NCBI GenBank assembly: GCA_021399435.1
Contig: JAJTUP010000096.1
Span: forward strand, 159,691-223,690
Direction: 5' to 3'
Length of the DNA: 64,000 nt
From: Diaporthe sp. PMI_573
Lineage: Eukaryota > Ascomycota > Sordariomycetes > Diaporthales > Diaporthaceae
The position numbers and the translations under genes are program-made. Below the pieces are notes generated by a model. The model did no database searches and was not told the origin of the DNA. It was given only the letters and a program-made list of their open reading frames with translations. Below, one piece after another: positions 42,796 through 53,187 of the stretch (within the stretch, counting starts at the first letter, position 1; the number at the start of each line of letters is the position of its first letter).

Positions 42796-44447
42796 ATGGC
42801 ATTGACCTCACTCTTCATCAACGAGCAGGTGTCTCTCGGCTCCTACGCCATATTCGCCGCCTTCTTATGGCTTCTTTACCAACTCGCATACGGCATATAC
42901 CAAGCCTACCTCCACCCTCTCAGCAGGATCCCCGGCCCCAAGCTGTGGATAGTCTTTCCTTTCATCCGTCGGATAAAGAGCATCCAGGGCACGTTGGACC
43001 GGGACGTCCGCCGCTTTCACCTCAAGTACGGCGAGGCCGTGCGCTACGACCGAAATACGGTAACTTTTAGCAATGCCGAGGCGTGGAAGACGATATACGG
43101 GTACGGAAAGAACCAGTTCGAGAAATTCGTCGCGACCGAGCAGATCGACCGCGACTCGAACATCCTTACCGCAAATAATGAGAACCATGGGCGCCTCCGC
43201 CGTGGCATCTCCCATGCCTTCTCCCCGAGGGCGCTCGCGGAACAGGAGCCCATCGTCCTCGAGAACGTCGAGAAGCTGGTGCGGCGGCTGCGCGACGTAG
43301 CCGAATCCCGGATGCGGACAGAGATTGGGCGGTGGTTCCACATTGTGGCCTTCGATATTGTCGGCGACTTGACCTTCGGCGAGCCCCTAGGCGGACTCGA
43401 CAACAACGAGCTGAGCCACGTTGTTACCTCCGTGCTACTGTTTATCGAGAGGGGCAGGAGGATTTTTGAGATCCAGTCGCTACTTGGCTGGCTGGCGCTG
43501 CCACTGATGCCTATTATTGCCCGCGGCATGAAGGAGGGATTTATGGAAACATATAACTTCTCAGCCAGGGCAGTGCAGAAGCGTATCGCCAGCGACGCCC
43601 AGAGGGACCGTAAGGACTTTATGTACGGCCTGCTGCGGGCCAAGGAAGAAAAATACCTCCGCTCGGAAGCCGAAATTATCACAAACGCAAACGCAATCTT
43701 TATAGCTGGCAGCGACACTACCGCCACACTCCTAACCGCGTGTACATTCTATATGCTTTCAAACCCGCAGGTATATGAGAAGGCCAGAGACGAGGTCCGG
43801 AACGCCTTCCGCTCGCCTTCCGAGATCAACTTCAACGAAGCCACCACCCGCCTACCATATCTCCTCGCTGTCCTCACCGAAACGATGAGGCTGTATCCAC
43901 CCGTGCCAAGTGCAACTCTAAGGGTTGTTCCCGAGGCCGGGGAGCCCATCTTCATAGCCGGCTACGAACTTCCTTCTGGTGTAAGCTTCTCGTTCCCCCT
44001 TTAGAGATCTCCACTGCGTACCTGGAAAGGTATTACTCTACCTGTGCAGTATCAACCTTGCTAACCGTGCCCCGCCCCACACAGACATTCGTCGGCGTCC
44101 ATCATTCCTCCGCAGGCCTGTCGCCGTCCAACTTCAACCGGCCACAGTCTTTCATCCCGGAGCGGTGGCTACCCGAGGCCACGCAGGACCCATCAAGCTC
44201 GTTCTACAATGACGCGCGCGACGCCGTCCAGACCTTCTCGTATGGTCCCCGCAATTGTGTTGGCAAGCACGTGGCATACAACGAGATGCGCACCATCATG
44301 GCCCGCCTGCTATGGGAGTTCGACATGAAGCTGGACCAGTTGTCGGCCAAGTGGACGAGACCGTACTCGGAGCACAAGTCCTGGCTCATCTGGAACAAGC
44401 CGCCGCTGTTCATTTATCTACAGAAGCGCCAGGATTTGGAGACGTAA
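42796..44447 (+). CDS. Cytochrome P450 monooxygenase
   Basis: An ER-anchored haem monooxygenase. Exons 42796-43980 and 44085-44447 join across a 104-bp intron into exactly 516 codons (515 residues). The start is the ATG at 42796 directly before the anchor helix (SYAIFAAFLWLLYQLAYGIY); upstream in-frame codons have no ATG. The proline hinge HPLSRIPGPK, I-helix AGSDTTA (about 303-309), ExxR as ETMR (E362), PERW, and haem-binding FSYGPRNCVGKH with Cys453 are all present. The sequence style resembles fungal secondary-metabolism P450s such as the isotrichodermin-hydroxylase-like group, but the substrate cannot be assigned. Catalytic residues are intact. It lies between 202-bp repeats and transposon relics. 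Confidence 0.95.
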
Positions 44448-45308
44448 AAAATACCTCTGTGACGGGCTGTGTCGCCGTCCACATATATATTTTTTTACTG
44501 TTCTGGAGTCTTACACTCCGATGTCCCATTTTTCACCAATTATATGTCTCAGTACTATGTTATCGAGGCTTGGAAATGCCATTGACTTGACCGCAAAATC
44601 CAGTTACCTGTATCAGGTTGCAGCGTCATTAAAGTCCAACCACATCAGTTGTCAATGATGAGCCAAGGGCCTCTTCATGTGCGCTTTCTCGGTCCTGCGA
44701 TTCTACGGCTCGTCGATGGTGCATGGGCGCAGAGATTTAGTTGATAAGTTCCGCACATGGATACACTTATACACCTTGGCGCCAACGCATATTTCGTAGT
44801 TTTAAATGCTGATATCAAGTATTACCGGGCTTTGTACGAGTCAAATCCATCCGACATCAATTGAGTTACTTGAGCGCTTGTCAAACCATGGCGACACTCA
44901 TGTCAGATTCGCTGTCATATCCTATCATATCCCGGGACAGAAGGTCGGAGAAGCCTATGGGGTCTTTATAATTTGCCGCAACGTGGCTGCATAGCTGCTC
45001 CTATCTCGAACCAGCTCCAGTGGTCTCGAGCGTCACACACACTATTAAAACATCACATCACCATTTCCCCAAAATGCGAAAACGTCATTGGGGAGGTCCT
45101 GTGGCTTGTCTTCCTAGCGACCTCGTACGAGGTTGTTTTATAGGTGATACCACAGAAGGTGTACCACATAGGTTATGTTACACGAGCTTAATCCCACAGG
45201 AGGATTACCCAGAAGATCCACTACATAGATGCTGTGGCCGCGTAGCAGACACCGAGTAAAGCTGGTAAGTTTATACTCCCGAGGAGGAACTAGTATCCTG
45301 CCTACCCG
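44448..45308. other. Intergenic region 3' of the P450
   Basis: No recognised gene or repeat. Confidence 0.4.
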
Positions 45309-46790
45309 CAGAGTGTGTAATCAACCAACTACTTCCAATCGTTGGATCCGTTGGATCCTCCAACTGTGGGTCCAACTCAACTGAGATCTCGCTCCCCGTG
45401 CTTGGCAACCAGCCAATTCAGAGGTCCAGTTGATTGGGTTTGGATCCAACCGGATCCAACTCGTTCCATTCAGTGTGAGACCCCGGCGCCGTAACTTTGA
45501 CCCCACATTCACCTTCCCAGTTATGCCCGCTGGCCAATGATCGGCCGCTGAGGGGCATCATCCCAAGCCGAACCCGACAAACCTTTTCTCCCACGTTAGG
45601 ATGACGGTTTCGGTTGCAAGATACATCCGGTACCGTAGATTATACAGTGCCGTGGCTGTACCTGCTAACACGCCTTTGACCATATGAGAGCTTCGCGATT
45701 TGCATACGACGCGTCGGATCGCGTGGCGGTTTCTCAACGCGTCAATTGTCCCTGCAGACGGCCTGGAAAGGCTGCGCTGTCGTGTCTGATAAAATGGAGG
45801 CGAAGGACGTTAGCCTTTGGGCGTCAAATGTTGCAGTACGTCTCCGCTGAAGGGATCCATAGTACTTCTTTGCTGAAAGACTCTAGGAGTCTAGCTTCCC
45901 AGCCGCCAACACTACGGATGTTGATTCCCAGGACATTTTCTTGGGCCAAGCAGGTTCTGAAACGTCGTTGACCCTATATTTGTCTCCCTGCCCGTCGAGA
46001 CTCTCTACTTAGTCCTCATTCTTGTCAGGCTTATGCCGCAGACCCCGCCGAGGAAGATACTTAACCTGGATGAGAATCCTACGCCTGGCGAGATAGCCAC
46101 GTTCCCGTTCGAGCTCTTCAACGACGAGCTTCGGGCGGGCACGCCTCCGAGGACCAATGGCGCAAAAATTGCCTGGTGGTGGGTGAAAGGGTTCCGTATG
46201 AGGCTCAAGAGTAACAGCAAGAAGCTTCGGTGGGTATGCCGTCTGTGCGTCAGGAAGAAGTGCCGGACGGTCTCGCACTTCTCGTACGAATCTAACGGCA
46301 GTGCCAATATTATCAAGCACCTGCGAGATATCTATGGGGTCAAGGTAAGCAATAAGCCGCTCCTCATTATTTTACTCCGACTTAATTTTGCAGGACCCAG
46401 CAAGAAAAGACGTGACGCCGCCCAGCCGCACTAAGACTCTGACAGAACACTTTGGAGTGACTGCGGCCCCAGCCGACCAGCGTGTCTTTTCTACCATTCT
46501 TGGGAGGCTCAATTCGGCGCATTCGAAGAGCTACTCGTCGACTGGATAACACACGATAATCTCCCTTTCCAACTAATCGAGAGTAAGCGTCTTCGCCGCC
46601 TCATTGAGTTTGTCAACCCGATGTACAAAGACAAGATACCATCTTCCGCGGTCCTTCGATCTCGACTGCGATCGATCTACAATGGGGCGAAAGGAGCTGT
46701 AACGGAACATCTAAAAACCGCTCGTGGCAAGATTCACATCACATTTGATGGCTAGACGTCTCGCAATCGGCTCTCGTTGCTTGGAGTCAA
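45309..46790 (+). pseudogene. Degenerate hAT element and transposase fragment
   Basis: A possible left end CAGAGTGTGTAATC at 45309 is followed by subterminal TTGGATCC and CCAACTCAAC motifs (45345-45475). The coding relic starts near 46033: a BED-like finger with WVCRLCVRKK and an intron (about 46347-46393). Then, after a frameshift near 46515, it reads AFEELLVDWI, RLRRLIEFVNPMY and KIHITFDG. The last is followed by TAG where hAT enzymes have Trp (FDGW). The catalytic and C-terminal domains are lost and other relic sequence takes their place. It is not close in sequence to the intact hAT at 15.7 kb. Confidence 0.75.
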
Positions 46791-46954
46791 CTTATTAGTC
46801 TGGACTACAGTGTGCACTAATAGTGCTCTTAATGGTCCGCACTATTAGGAGCCCTGGTCACGCCTTAGAGCATCACCTACCGACCAGGCGATAGAGCTGG
46901 AGCGGTTCTTACGGACTTCAACTGTACGATGACACGATCTAGTGCTACCAGAAC

Positions 46955-47223
46955 TCGACTCGCTCCTATCTTTATGCTGCGCCCGAAACCTTACAGCATG
47001 GTAGTACTACATCTAGTAGTGTATGGTCCCTCGGCGTGGTAATGTTGTACGTAATGAGACGCATCGCCCTGCCTGGGACGCCGAAACATGTACGGGGTTT
47101 AGGACAGGGTCGATTAGATCGAACAAAGGCTTGGCATAAAGAGGTAGTGGCGATTCGCGCGACACTGGAAACAAACGACAAACTCGCCGAGATCGTCGCA
47201 CTCATGCTGATGCCTGGCTTGTG
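46955..47223 (+). pseudogene. Protein kinase catalytic-domain remnant
   Basis: In one frame the sequence reads TRSYLYAAPETLQHG, then SSVWSLGVVMLYVMRRIALP and a helical DKLAEIVALMLMP. These match kinase subdomains VIII (G-T-x-x-Y-x-A-P-E) to XI. The invariant Asp of DVWSLG is replaced by Ser and there is no N-lobe upstream, only a stop. It is a small decayed fragment. Confidence 0.55.
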
Positions 47224-47380
47224 CTGTTCTAAGACATCAAGTAGATCCTTCTTTTTGGCCCGTGAGTCAAACGCGATTTTTTCTTTCTTGAGAATCCTTC
47301 TGATATCACGGACTGTAAGTTCTTCGCGGTACTTGTCTGTTAGAAAGTCTTCGGACTTCGCCGTCGATTGCGATCGAAGC
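47211..47380 (-). pseudogene. SAP-like helix motif fragment
   Basis: On the strand opposite to the kinase remnant, an open stretch reads EELTVRDIRRILKKEKIAF followed by AKKKDLLDVLEQHK. This has the L-x-x-L and (A/S)KK-x-x-L-x-x-L spacing of SAP/HeH nucleic-acid-binding motifs. A stop lies upstream and there is no obvious gene context. Confidence 0.4.
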
Positions 47381-47941
47381 TGAGCCTCTCGCCTTTATGC
47401 GCGTGTCCTTCCAGGTGCAAGTAACCAGGGGTCTTCGTCACCAGCCTTGACCACTCTCTTGTCAGCGGAGCTCCGACCTGCTTCTTGATCCATGTTTTAT
47501 TACAACTGTCGATACGACAGCGAGCGGCCTGAGCACGTCTGCTGAACCACATTTATATCCAATCTCGAAACCTTTGGCTTGATTTAGGAATGCGAAAGCT
47601 GAATCATAAATAGCTGCAAAAGTCCCCGTTTCTTAAACTTAGCACTCAAATCGCTGAAATAGAAGCGTTAATCTTAGAAATCGGAAGACCAATAACTTAG
47701 ACCGTCCTGGCAGCCACCCTGGATTACAGCGGCGCATACCACCAGGAAGTGCAAGGTCGAATGAGAGACCCACATGTTGAATTTGCCGCGACATAGACTT
47801 TCGGGAAACCTAGTCTCAAGAACCACATGTGTGAGGGTCAATTTCCCTCTTGCGTGCGAGATTGCGTGACTTACTGCATAAAACGAAGGCCTCCGTCTGT
47901 ATCCTTAAAAAATAATGCTTTTGCCCAAGCCGAAATACTGA

Positions 47942-48286
47942 TCACTATATCTTCAAACATGCTTTAGAGGACAAGACGACAATAAAGTTAACAATGCATT
48001 TAATTCATTTGCTCAAAACTCATCTCCTCTCGATGAATTCGAGATCCATAAAGAGCTTTCTATCATTGCAGGCCGAGCTCTCACCCGATTATTAGAGAAA
48101 CAGCCTAATTTAGATGCTTATAAGCGTTTCGATACGTTGACGCGGGAGACACGAAATATCAGCATTTCAACCATGTCACTAACATCAAAAGTCACAACTG
48201 TTATCCAGGCTCAGAAAACAAAAGACAGAGTTCATCACCATAGGTGCGCTGCGTCGAACAGGTTCTTCCAAAAGAATCCAGAATAG
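47942..48286 (+). other. Open frame fragment, 114 residues, unknown
   Basis: The frame lies between two stops and has no early ATG. It encodes a helical, charged sequence (FEIHKELSIIAGRALTRLLE) ending FFQKNPE. Codon use looks like protein coding, so it is probably an exon remnant. The family is unknown. Confidence 0.3.
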
Positions 48287-49404
48287 CACAAGATGAAGAG
48301 CATACGCATTTTCAAACCTAACATCATTAAAAGTTGTACTCACAAATTCCGAACTTGCGATTCATCCCAAAAATTGGAGATGATCAAAAGCAGAGTGGAC
48401 CTGTTACAGGAGCAGTGTGAGGATTGCAATGTTAAGGATGACCAGGTATGGCCAGCCAGGTTATTAGGCGACGCTGGAGGCACTGTTGACGACGGCTGGC
48501 TGAGATCTTTCTGCGTTGGATAGTATTCCGGTAAGGATTGATCTAAAGGAAATTGCTCTGGAAATGAAACCCTTTCCGAGAGGAGAGTTGAGGTTGCCAT
48601 TGAGGCATCGTCCTCTTGATGTGGAAAATGAAGCTGGCAGGGCCCCAGCGGGATATTGACTGACTATGCAGAAAGAGAATGAAGTCATGGAAACGATGGA
48701 CTTCTACCGCATATATGTCGCGTCCCTACTTCGCTGCTGTGTTCTTGTCGCTCAACCCCCACCCCTTCCCTTCTTCCAAGCCGTGAGAACAAAAAAAAAA
48801 AAAAAACGTAGCCCCTAGTTATACTCAGCACCAGTTGAGGATTTCCAAGGGAGCAGCACTATCCGGTTTCGTTTACATTAGGGTTACAGATGGGGTCCTG
48901 GTTCTTACACGCAGACTTATGAATTGCGGACTTATAAACCTCACTAATGCTCAATCATACTAGACATATGTCGAGAGGTCAGGGGAAGATGCTGGGCAAA
49001 GATTGCTTGAGGGCAGATCAGGATCTGAACATTCCGTGCTATGTTACGATTGATACCTAACTACATTGTGATTCCAGTGCGTCTAGCCACCCATCTTATA
49101 ACCTGACCTGCCCATCCCTCATGGATCTCGATGCACGCTGGCCTGAGCGAGGCTCAGCCCTGACTTGGGCGCCATATGGGCCTGAGCGGTGCTGCGGTGC
49201 CTTTCACCGGGCCTCCGACGGGCCCGAAGTGCTGCCTTCCAACAGTTCCATATAATCAGGTTCTCGAATTAGGTCCCACCTCACTGTTTTCCATGCTCTA
49301 CAGCTTTCACATCTGTCCTTCCTCTATCCTGATTTATAATTGAATTTAATCTCTGCTTTACCATACTTACTTCTCCTATTCTCCTTTAGTCTGAGCAGAA
49401 GGCC
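48287..49404. other. Intergenic region with poly-A tract and a shared 42-bp repeat
   Basis: A17 run near 48790. 49203-49244 is the inverse of 56300-56341. A pyrimidine-rich leader-like stretch with TCATCT/CTCC lies at 49315-49390 before the next frame. Confidence 0.45.
49203..49244 (+). repeat. 42-bp repeat shared with 56300-56341 (inverted)
   Basis: Starts TTCACCGGGCCTCCGACGGG and ends CCTTCCAACA. All 42 bases match the reverse complement of 56300-56341 and the flanks diverge. Confidence 0.85.
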
Positions 49405-49851
49405 ATGACTATGACTGTCAAGATTCCCCTACCGAAATATGAAGGCCAGCTACGGCCTGGTGTTCTCGGATCTCCCCTAAGTATTACCATTCTGGGGGAG
49501 ATTCTGGATCCCAAGGCCGTTCCAAGAGAGAAGCAAGACATCACATACGGCAGTTTTTCTGCCACAGTTCCAATCTCATTCTGCCCACCAAATTGGATTG
49601 AGCAGGACTATATTAACCTCCTGGTTGATGGTGGAGGGGGCGGCGGAGGTTTTGATGCCAGATTGATTGCATTTGAGCCATGGTTCACGAATAACACTGA
49701 TCAGGTAGGCTTGCACGGTGATGGTGCCTGGTTTCAAATCACAGCGCCTATGATGCCGTACAAGTTCCCTAACAAAATCGACATCTACAAGCAAGCCTAT
49801 TTTGGGTACCTGAATTTAACTTCCTTTCTGACCAGACCCCGTCTGAATTGA
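49405..49851 (+). CDS. Hypothetical protein, possibly 5' part of a larger broken gene
   Basis: I do not recognise this family. The 148-codon frame begins with a good ATG (MTMTVKIPLP) after a pyrimidine-rich leader and includes a GGGGGGG run at about residues 75-82. The end (TRPRLN) looks like a frame slip: the +1-shifted frame continues as SDQTPSELKDSLPNRDYLY for about 60 residues. A single indel near 49825 would extend the protein. The gene at 50174-51328 follows on the same strand and may belong to the same original unit. Confidence 0.45.
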   Translation: MTMTVKIPLPKYEGQLRPGVLGSPLSITILGEILDPKAVPREKQDITYGSFSATVPISFCPPNWIEQDYINLLVDGGGGGGGFDARLIAFEPWFTNNTDQVGLHGDGAWFQITAPMMPYKFPNKIDIYKQAYFGYLNLTSFLTRPRLN

Positions 49852-50173
49852 AGGACTCACTACCTAATCGAGACTACTTATATGTTATTAAAAGAAATAA
49901 CCTAGCCGACGATTCTTCATCAGATGTTCTTTCCATTAATGCTCACACCAGATCAACCACCAGTGCACAACGCAAAGAAGGCGATGATCAGGCCAGAGCT
50001 GCTCCATGAAATGGAGATATTGAAATTTCTACACGGGAGATTTCTAACATTTAACTCCTTTTTGTTCTCTGACTTCTTGAAGTCTCCAACCTAGGGAAGG
50101 AAGTACCTGGACCTAGTTCGCATACCCACGCATCTGTTCATGTATCTGCTCATTTGAAAAACAACGCATTGAT

Positions 50174-51328
50174 TTGCTAGCCTTTTCTGTTGCTAGTCTA
50201 TCAGAGCACTTCGGAGGCGGGATGGATGTGATCAACAATACCAGAATGCTGCTTCTGGAGAATCAGGAGCAACTTTCCAGGGGCAAATGCGGCCTGATCG
50301 ATTGGACGAAGAGCTTGCTTTTCAATTCCAAGCACATCTTTTTGGCTGCTGGAGGCAGGGAGGATACGATCAGAGACATGCTTGTCACGACATTCCGCAT
50401 GGAACTGGGAAGCCGAAGCAGACCACTCCGTTGGCCTGAACAGCCAGCAATTCAGGACTGGAACTATAAAACCTACTGCCGCCCTAACGACGAAAACCCG
50501 TGCGGTGCTGATTTCTTACCAAACCGCTTAGGGCTGCCACCAGACATTGACATACCCGAAATCTCAACAGAGGATGCTGCTCAGATCACTGGTCGAGAGA
50601 CAGGATCAGTATCTGTCATGGCTGAGCAGTGTTACGCGATAAGCGCTAACTTTACAATCCGAAGTGACAGCTTGGGGGCAACCCCCAGCGTTCGAGGGAC
50701 GCCCGTGCCTGGCCCATCCGACCCCTTCGCTGACCAGCCCTCAACGCCAACACCTCAACAACGGAAAGTCCGAAAGACGAAGGCTGAGCTGATGAAGAAT
50801 ATTAATCAGCTGAACCTTGATGATCCCACGCTCGAAATGACCCCAACTGGACATCGCCATAGAAAAGGCGGTTCATCTGGCGCTGATCAGAATCTCCCAC
50901 AACAAGTGCCACGGCTGCGACTTCAAAGTGAGCCTCAGCAACACCTTCCGCAGCAGTCCGGTCCCCGACAGCGAGCCACATCACAAGACCAGCCAGCTAG
51001 ACACTCTCCACTGGCACTTCGACCAGTTCAGATTCCCCCACAATTGGTTATACCCCCATTCCGAGCGCAGCAGGCCCCAGTGCCACCCGCACCTCAAACC
51101 TCCACACAGAGACGTGAAACCTCATCACGCCACTATGTAGAGCGATCAGGTTATGCCCTTCGAGACCGGAATCAACGAGGCAATACACCTGCTCCCGAGG
51201 TCCCAGATTGGGATGATATTTGGAGAGAGTCACACCACGCGGTGGTAATCCCCAATATTGATGACGATTTCCAGGGTTGGCAATATGAGATGGCGAAAGA
51301 GCGATGGGGTCGCGAGCACCAAGGTTGA
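50174..51328 (+). CDS. Hypothetical protein, 384 codons, Pro/Gln-rich C-terminal half
   Basis: Family not recognised. The frame opens without a convincing ATG (first internal Met at GGGMDVIN, about 50222), so an upstream exon is likely. Residues about 20-150 look globular (LIDWTKSLLFNSKHIFLAAGG). The middle is a Ser/Thr/Pro linker with a basic KVRKTKAELMKN helix, then Gln/Pro-rich disorder, and a short acidic-aromatic end (DWDDIWRESHH, FQGWQYEMAKERWG). The layout suggests a scaffold or a TE-encoded accessory protein; this is inference only. Confidence 0.45.
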   Translation: MLAFSVASLSEHFGGGMDVINNTRMLLLENQEQLSRGKCGLIDWTKSLLFNSKHIFLAAGGREDTIRDMLVTTFRMELGSRSRPLRWPEQPAIQDWNYKTYCRPNDENPCGADFLPNRLGLPPDIDIPEISTEDAAQITGRETGSVSVMAEQCYAISANFTIRSDSLGATPSVRGTPVPGPSDPFADQPSTPTPQQRKVRKTKAELMKNINQLNLDDPTLEMTPTGHRHRKGGSSGADQNLPQQVPRLRLQSEPQQHLPQQSGPRQRATSQDQPARHSPLALRPVQIPPQLVIPPFRAQQAPVPPAPQTSTQRRETSSRHYVERSGYALRDRNQRGNTPAPEVPDWDDIWRESHHAVVIPNIDDDFQGWQYEMAKERWGREHQG

Positions 51329-51807
51329 GGTGGGAAGAAAATGGTGTTCTAGTTTTGTCATTTCTTATGTGATCAGACACAATCTCCTCTCATGAATACG
51401 GGGCTTACTAAGCTAGCAGATTTCTTGTGGTGGTTTTCCTTTTCCCATTGACGAGTAAATCTTAAGGATTCAATAATAATTGCGATGCTTCTTACCTGAT
51501 CAGCCTTGACACGTGTCTTAAAAGTACTCCTTTCCTTATCTACTACAGCCGTGCTGGGTGAGGTATGTGGTACTGATGACTTTGGCTGATTAGGGGCCCT
51601 TGCTGTGTACAAATATCTCTACCTACGTACTTATTTTGAAAATTTAATTAACGACTTCTTTCTCTATGCCTTCTGACCAGACTTTTATTTGACATATTAT
51701 GATTGTCCCTATAATCATCTTGCCCCTATGGCGTAGGCTACTCATAGCGCATGCGAACTCGATGCTCCACAAATATAATCCTTAAATATGCTCTCATTCC
51801 AGGAAAT
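51329..51807. other. Intergenic region
   Basis: No recognised gene or repeat. Confidence 0.4.
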
Positions 51808-51810
51808 CCG

Positions 51811-51881
51811 GGGCTGATAGCTCAGTGGGAAGAGCGTCAGATTAAGTCTAAAGGTTGTGGGTTCAATCCCCGCTTAGTTCC
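51811..51881 (+). tRNA. tRNA-like sequence (possible tRNA pseudogene or SINE head)
   Basis: A D-arm (GCTC-AGTGGGAA-GAGC), a T-arm (GTGGG-TTCAATC-CCCGC) and acceptor halves GGGCTGA/TTAGTTC pair with several G-U pairs. An oligo-T terminator follows at about 51896-51906. The anticodon arm is defective: either the loop is 5 nt or the stem has two mismatches around TAA. At 71 nt it is 1-2 nt short and there is no Leu-type variable arm. More likely a pseudogene or tRNA-derived SINE start than a working tRNA. Confidence 0.5.
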
Positions 51882-52311
51882 GACCTTTTGCAAATTTTTT
51901 TTTTTCCAAACCCCACTGAATTCTTCAAGCCGATTTGTGAGCCGCTTTAGCGGCGCTCGGAAATTCCTGTTGCGGATCCTAATCGGGTAATCGCTTAATG
52001 CGGTAATTTTGCAAGGGGGGGCGAAAATTTTGGGGGTGGAATCCCAGAGCTTAAGAAGACCTTTCGTACCGAAAGGCATTTTAGTAAAGAATCCATCCAT
52101 GTGGTGGAGCATTCAGGACGGCTCGCTCTCCTTCGTTAAATGTATGGGTCAACCAATAATACCTCTGTTCAGCCTTGGAAAGAATTCGTCCAGCTAATAG
52201 TTTGGGAAGAATGTACAAGAGCAGGAGCCCGAGGGGGGGGTTGAGCGAGCTCCGTATCGCGAGCATGAACCCAACCATGAGGAGCGTATAGATTGGTACA
52301 TAGAGGTGGCG

Positions 52312-52803
52312 ATGGACAAGCTCAAAGGCGTCCTGCGGCGTGCAAACCAAGATAAGCTGAGCAAAGCGGACCTGTGGGAGTTCCTCACGTTCGGCCAGTA
52401 TATGTATGCCGGGATGAATATGTATGCCGGGATGAAGCAGCAGTACGACATCGATCTCAACACGGCTCTTGTCGAAAGGACCGTGCAGAACGCAGCAAAG
52501 GGGTTGACGCCTCTGGGCCAGCGCGATGAGTTCCCGTGGGACCTGCCGGCTCCGAGACGCTGCTACTCATGTTTGAGGGTCATAGTAGAGGACCTTGATC
52601 CCCTTAGCCCACGGCGTCCTTGGAACCGTCCGCCGATGACGGATGCTGAAGTTGATAAGTTGAACCGGGATGCGCAGGCCTTGGGAGCAGGCAGGTGTGG
52701 GTTCAGGTGGGCACCTCCACCACTTCCACCCCCTCATGGGCCCGAGCACAAGCATGTGAAGCCCAGAATTATTAAGTGCTACGGGCCGCCGAGGACTGAT
52801 TAA
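52312..52803 (+). CDS. Hypothetical protein with in-frame 18-bp duplication
   Basis: No family recognised. From the ATG at 52312 the frame gives 163 residues. It stays open upstream to about 52200 after an AATAG acceptor-like site (reading HEERIDWYIEVAMDK), so another exon is possible. A perfect 18-bp tandem duplication yields MYAGMNMYAGM. A CYSC motif and an HGPEHKH tail could bind metal. It may be a surviving piece of a larger gene. Confidence 0.35.
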   Translation: MDKLKGVLRRANQDKLSKADLWEFLTFGQYMYAGMNMYAGMKQQYDIDLNTALVERTVQNAAKGLTPLGQRDEFPWDLPAPRRCYSCLRVIVEDLDPLSPRRPWNRPPMTDAEVDKLNRDAQALGAGRCGFRWAPPPLPPPHGPEHKHVKPRIIKCYGPPRTD

Positions 52804-53187
52804 GGAATCAAAGTAGAAAGAGGAGAGATACATCCTTCTGCTTAGCACTTTCTGCCGTAGGATATACTCACGAATAGCTTTTGCCGTCGACATTGCGGTC
52901 ATCGAACTGCCAGGATATCAAGGCGATATAATTATAAAGGTATCCAGGTGGCCTAGCATCTAGACTAGGTGTTCTCTCAAGAGTTCTGATAATTTAAGTA
53001 GGCGTGCCCTTGATACTGATGTACTTATCTACTCTCACTCCATGGGATAGTAATTTACAAGTATTGAAGCACAGAAAATCTACCTGAAAAGCATCTAACT
53101 CTCTAAACATTTACAAAATCCACCTAAATTCATCTAATCACCATGAAGATATCTAGCTCACCATATTCGTGGCTTAGCAGGACTGAA

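Noticed and set aside
51751..51990. 79-codon frame reading LIAQWEERQ
   Set aside because: It is a translation of the tRNA-like sequence, a known type of false frame.
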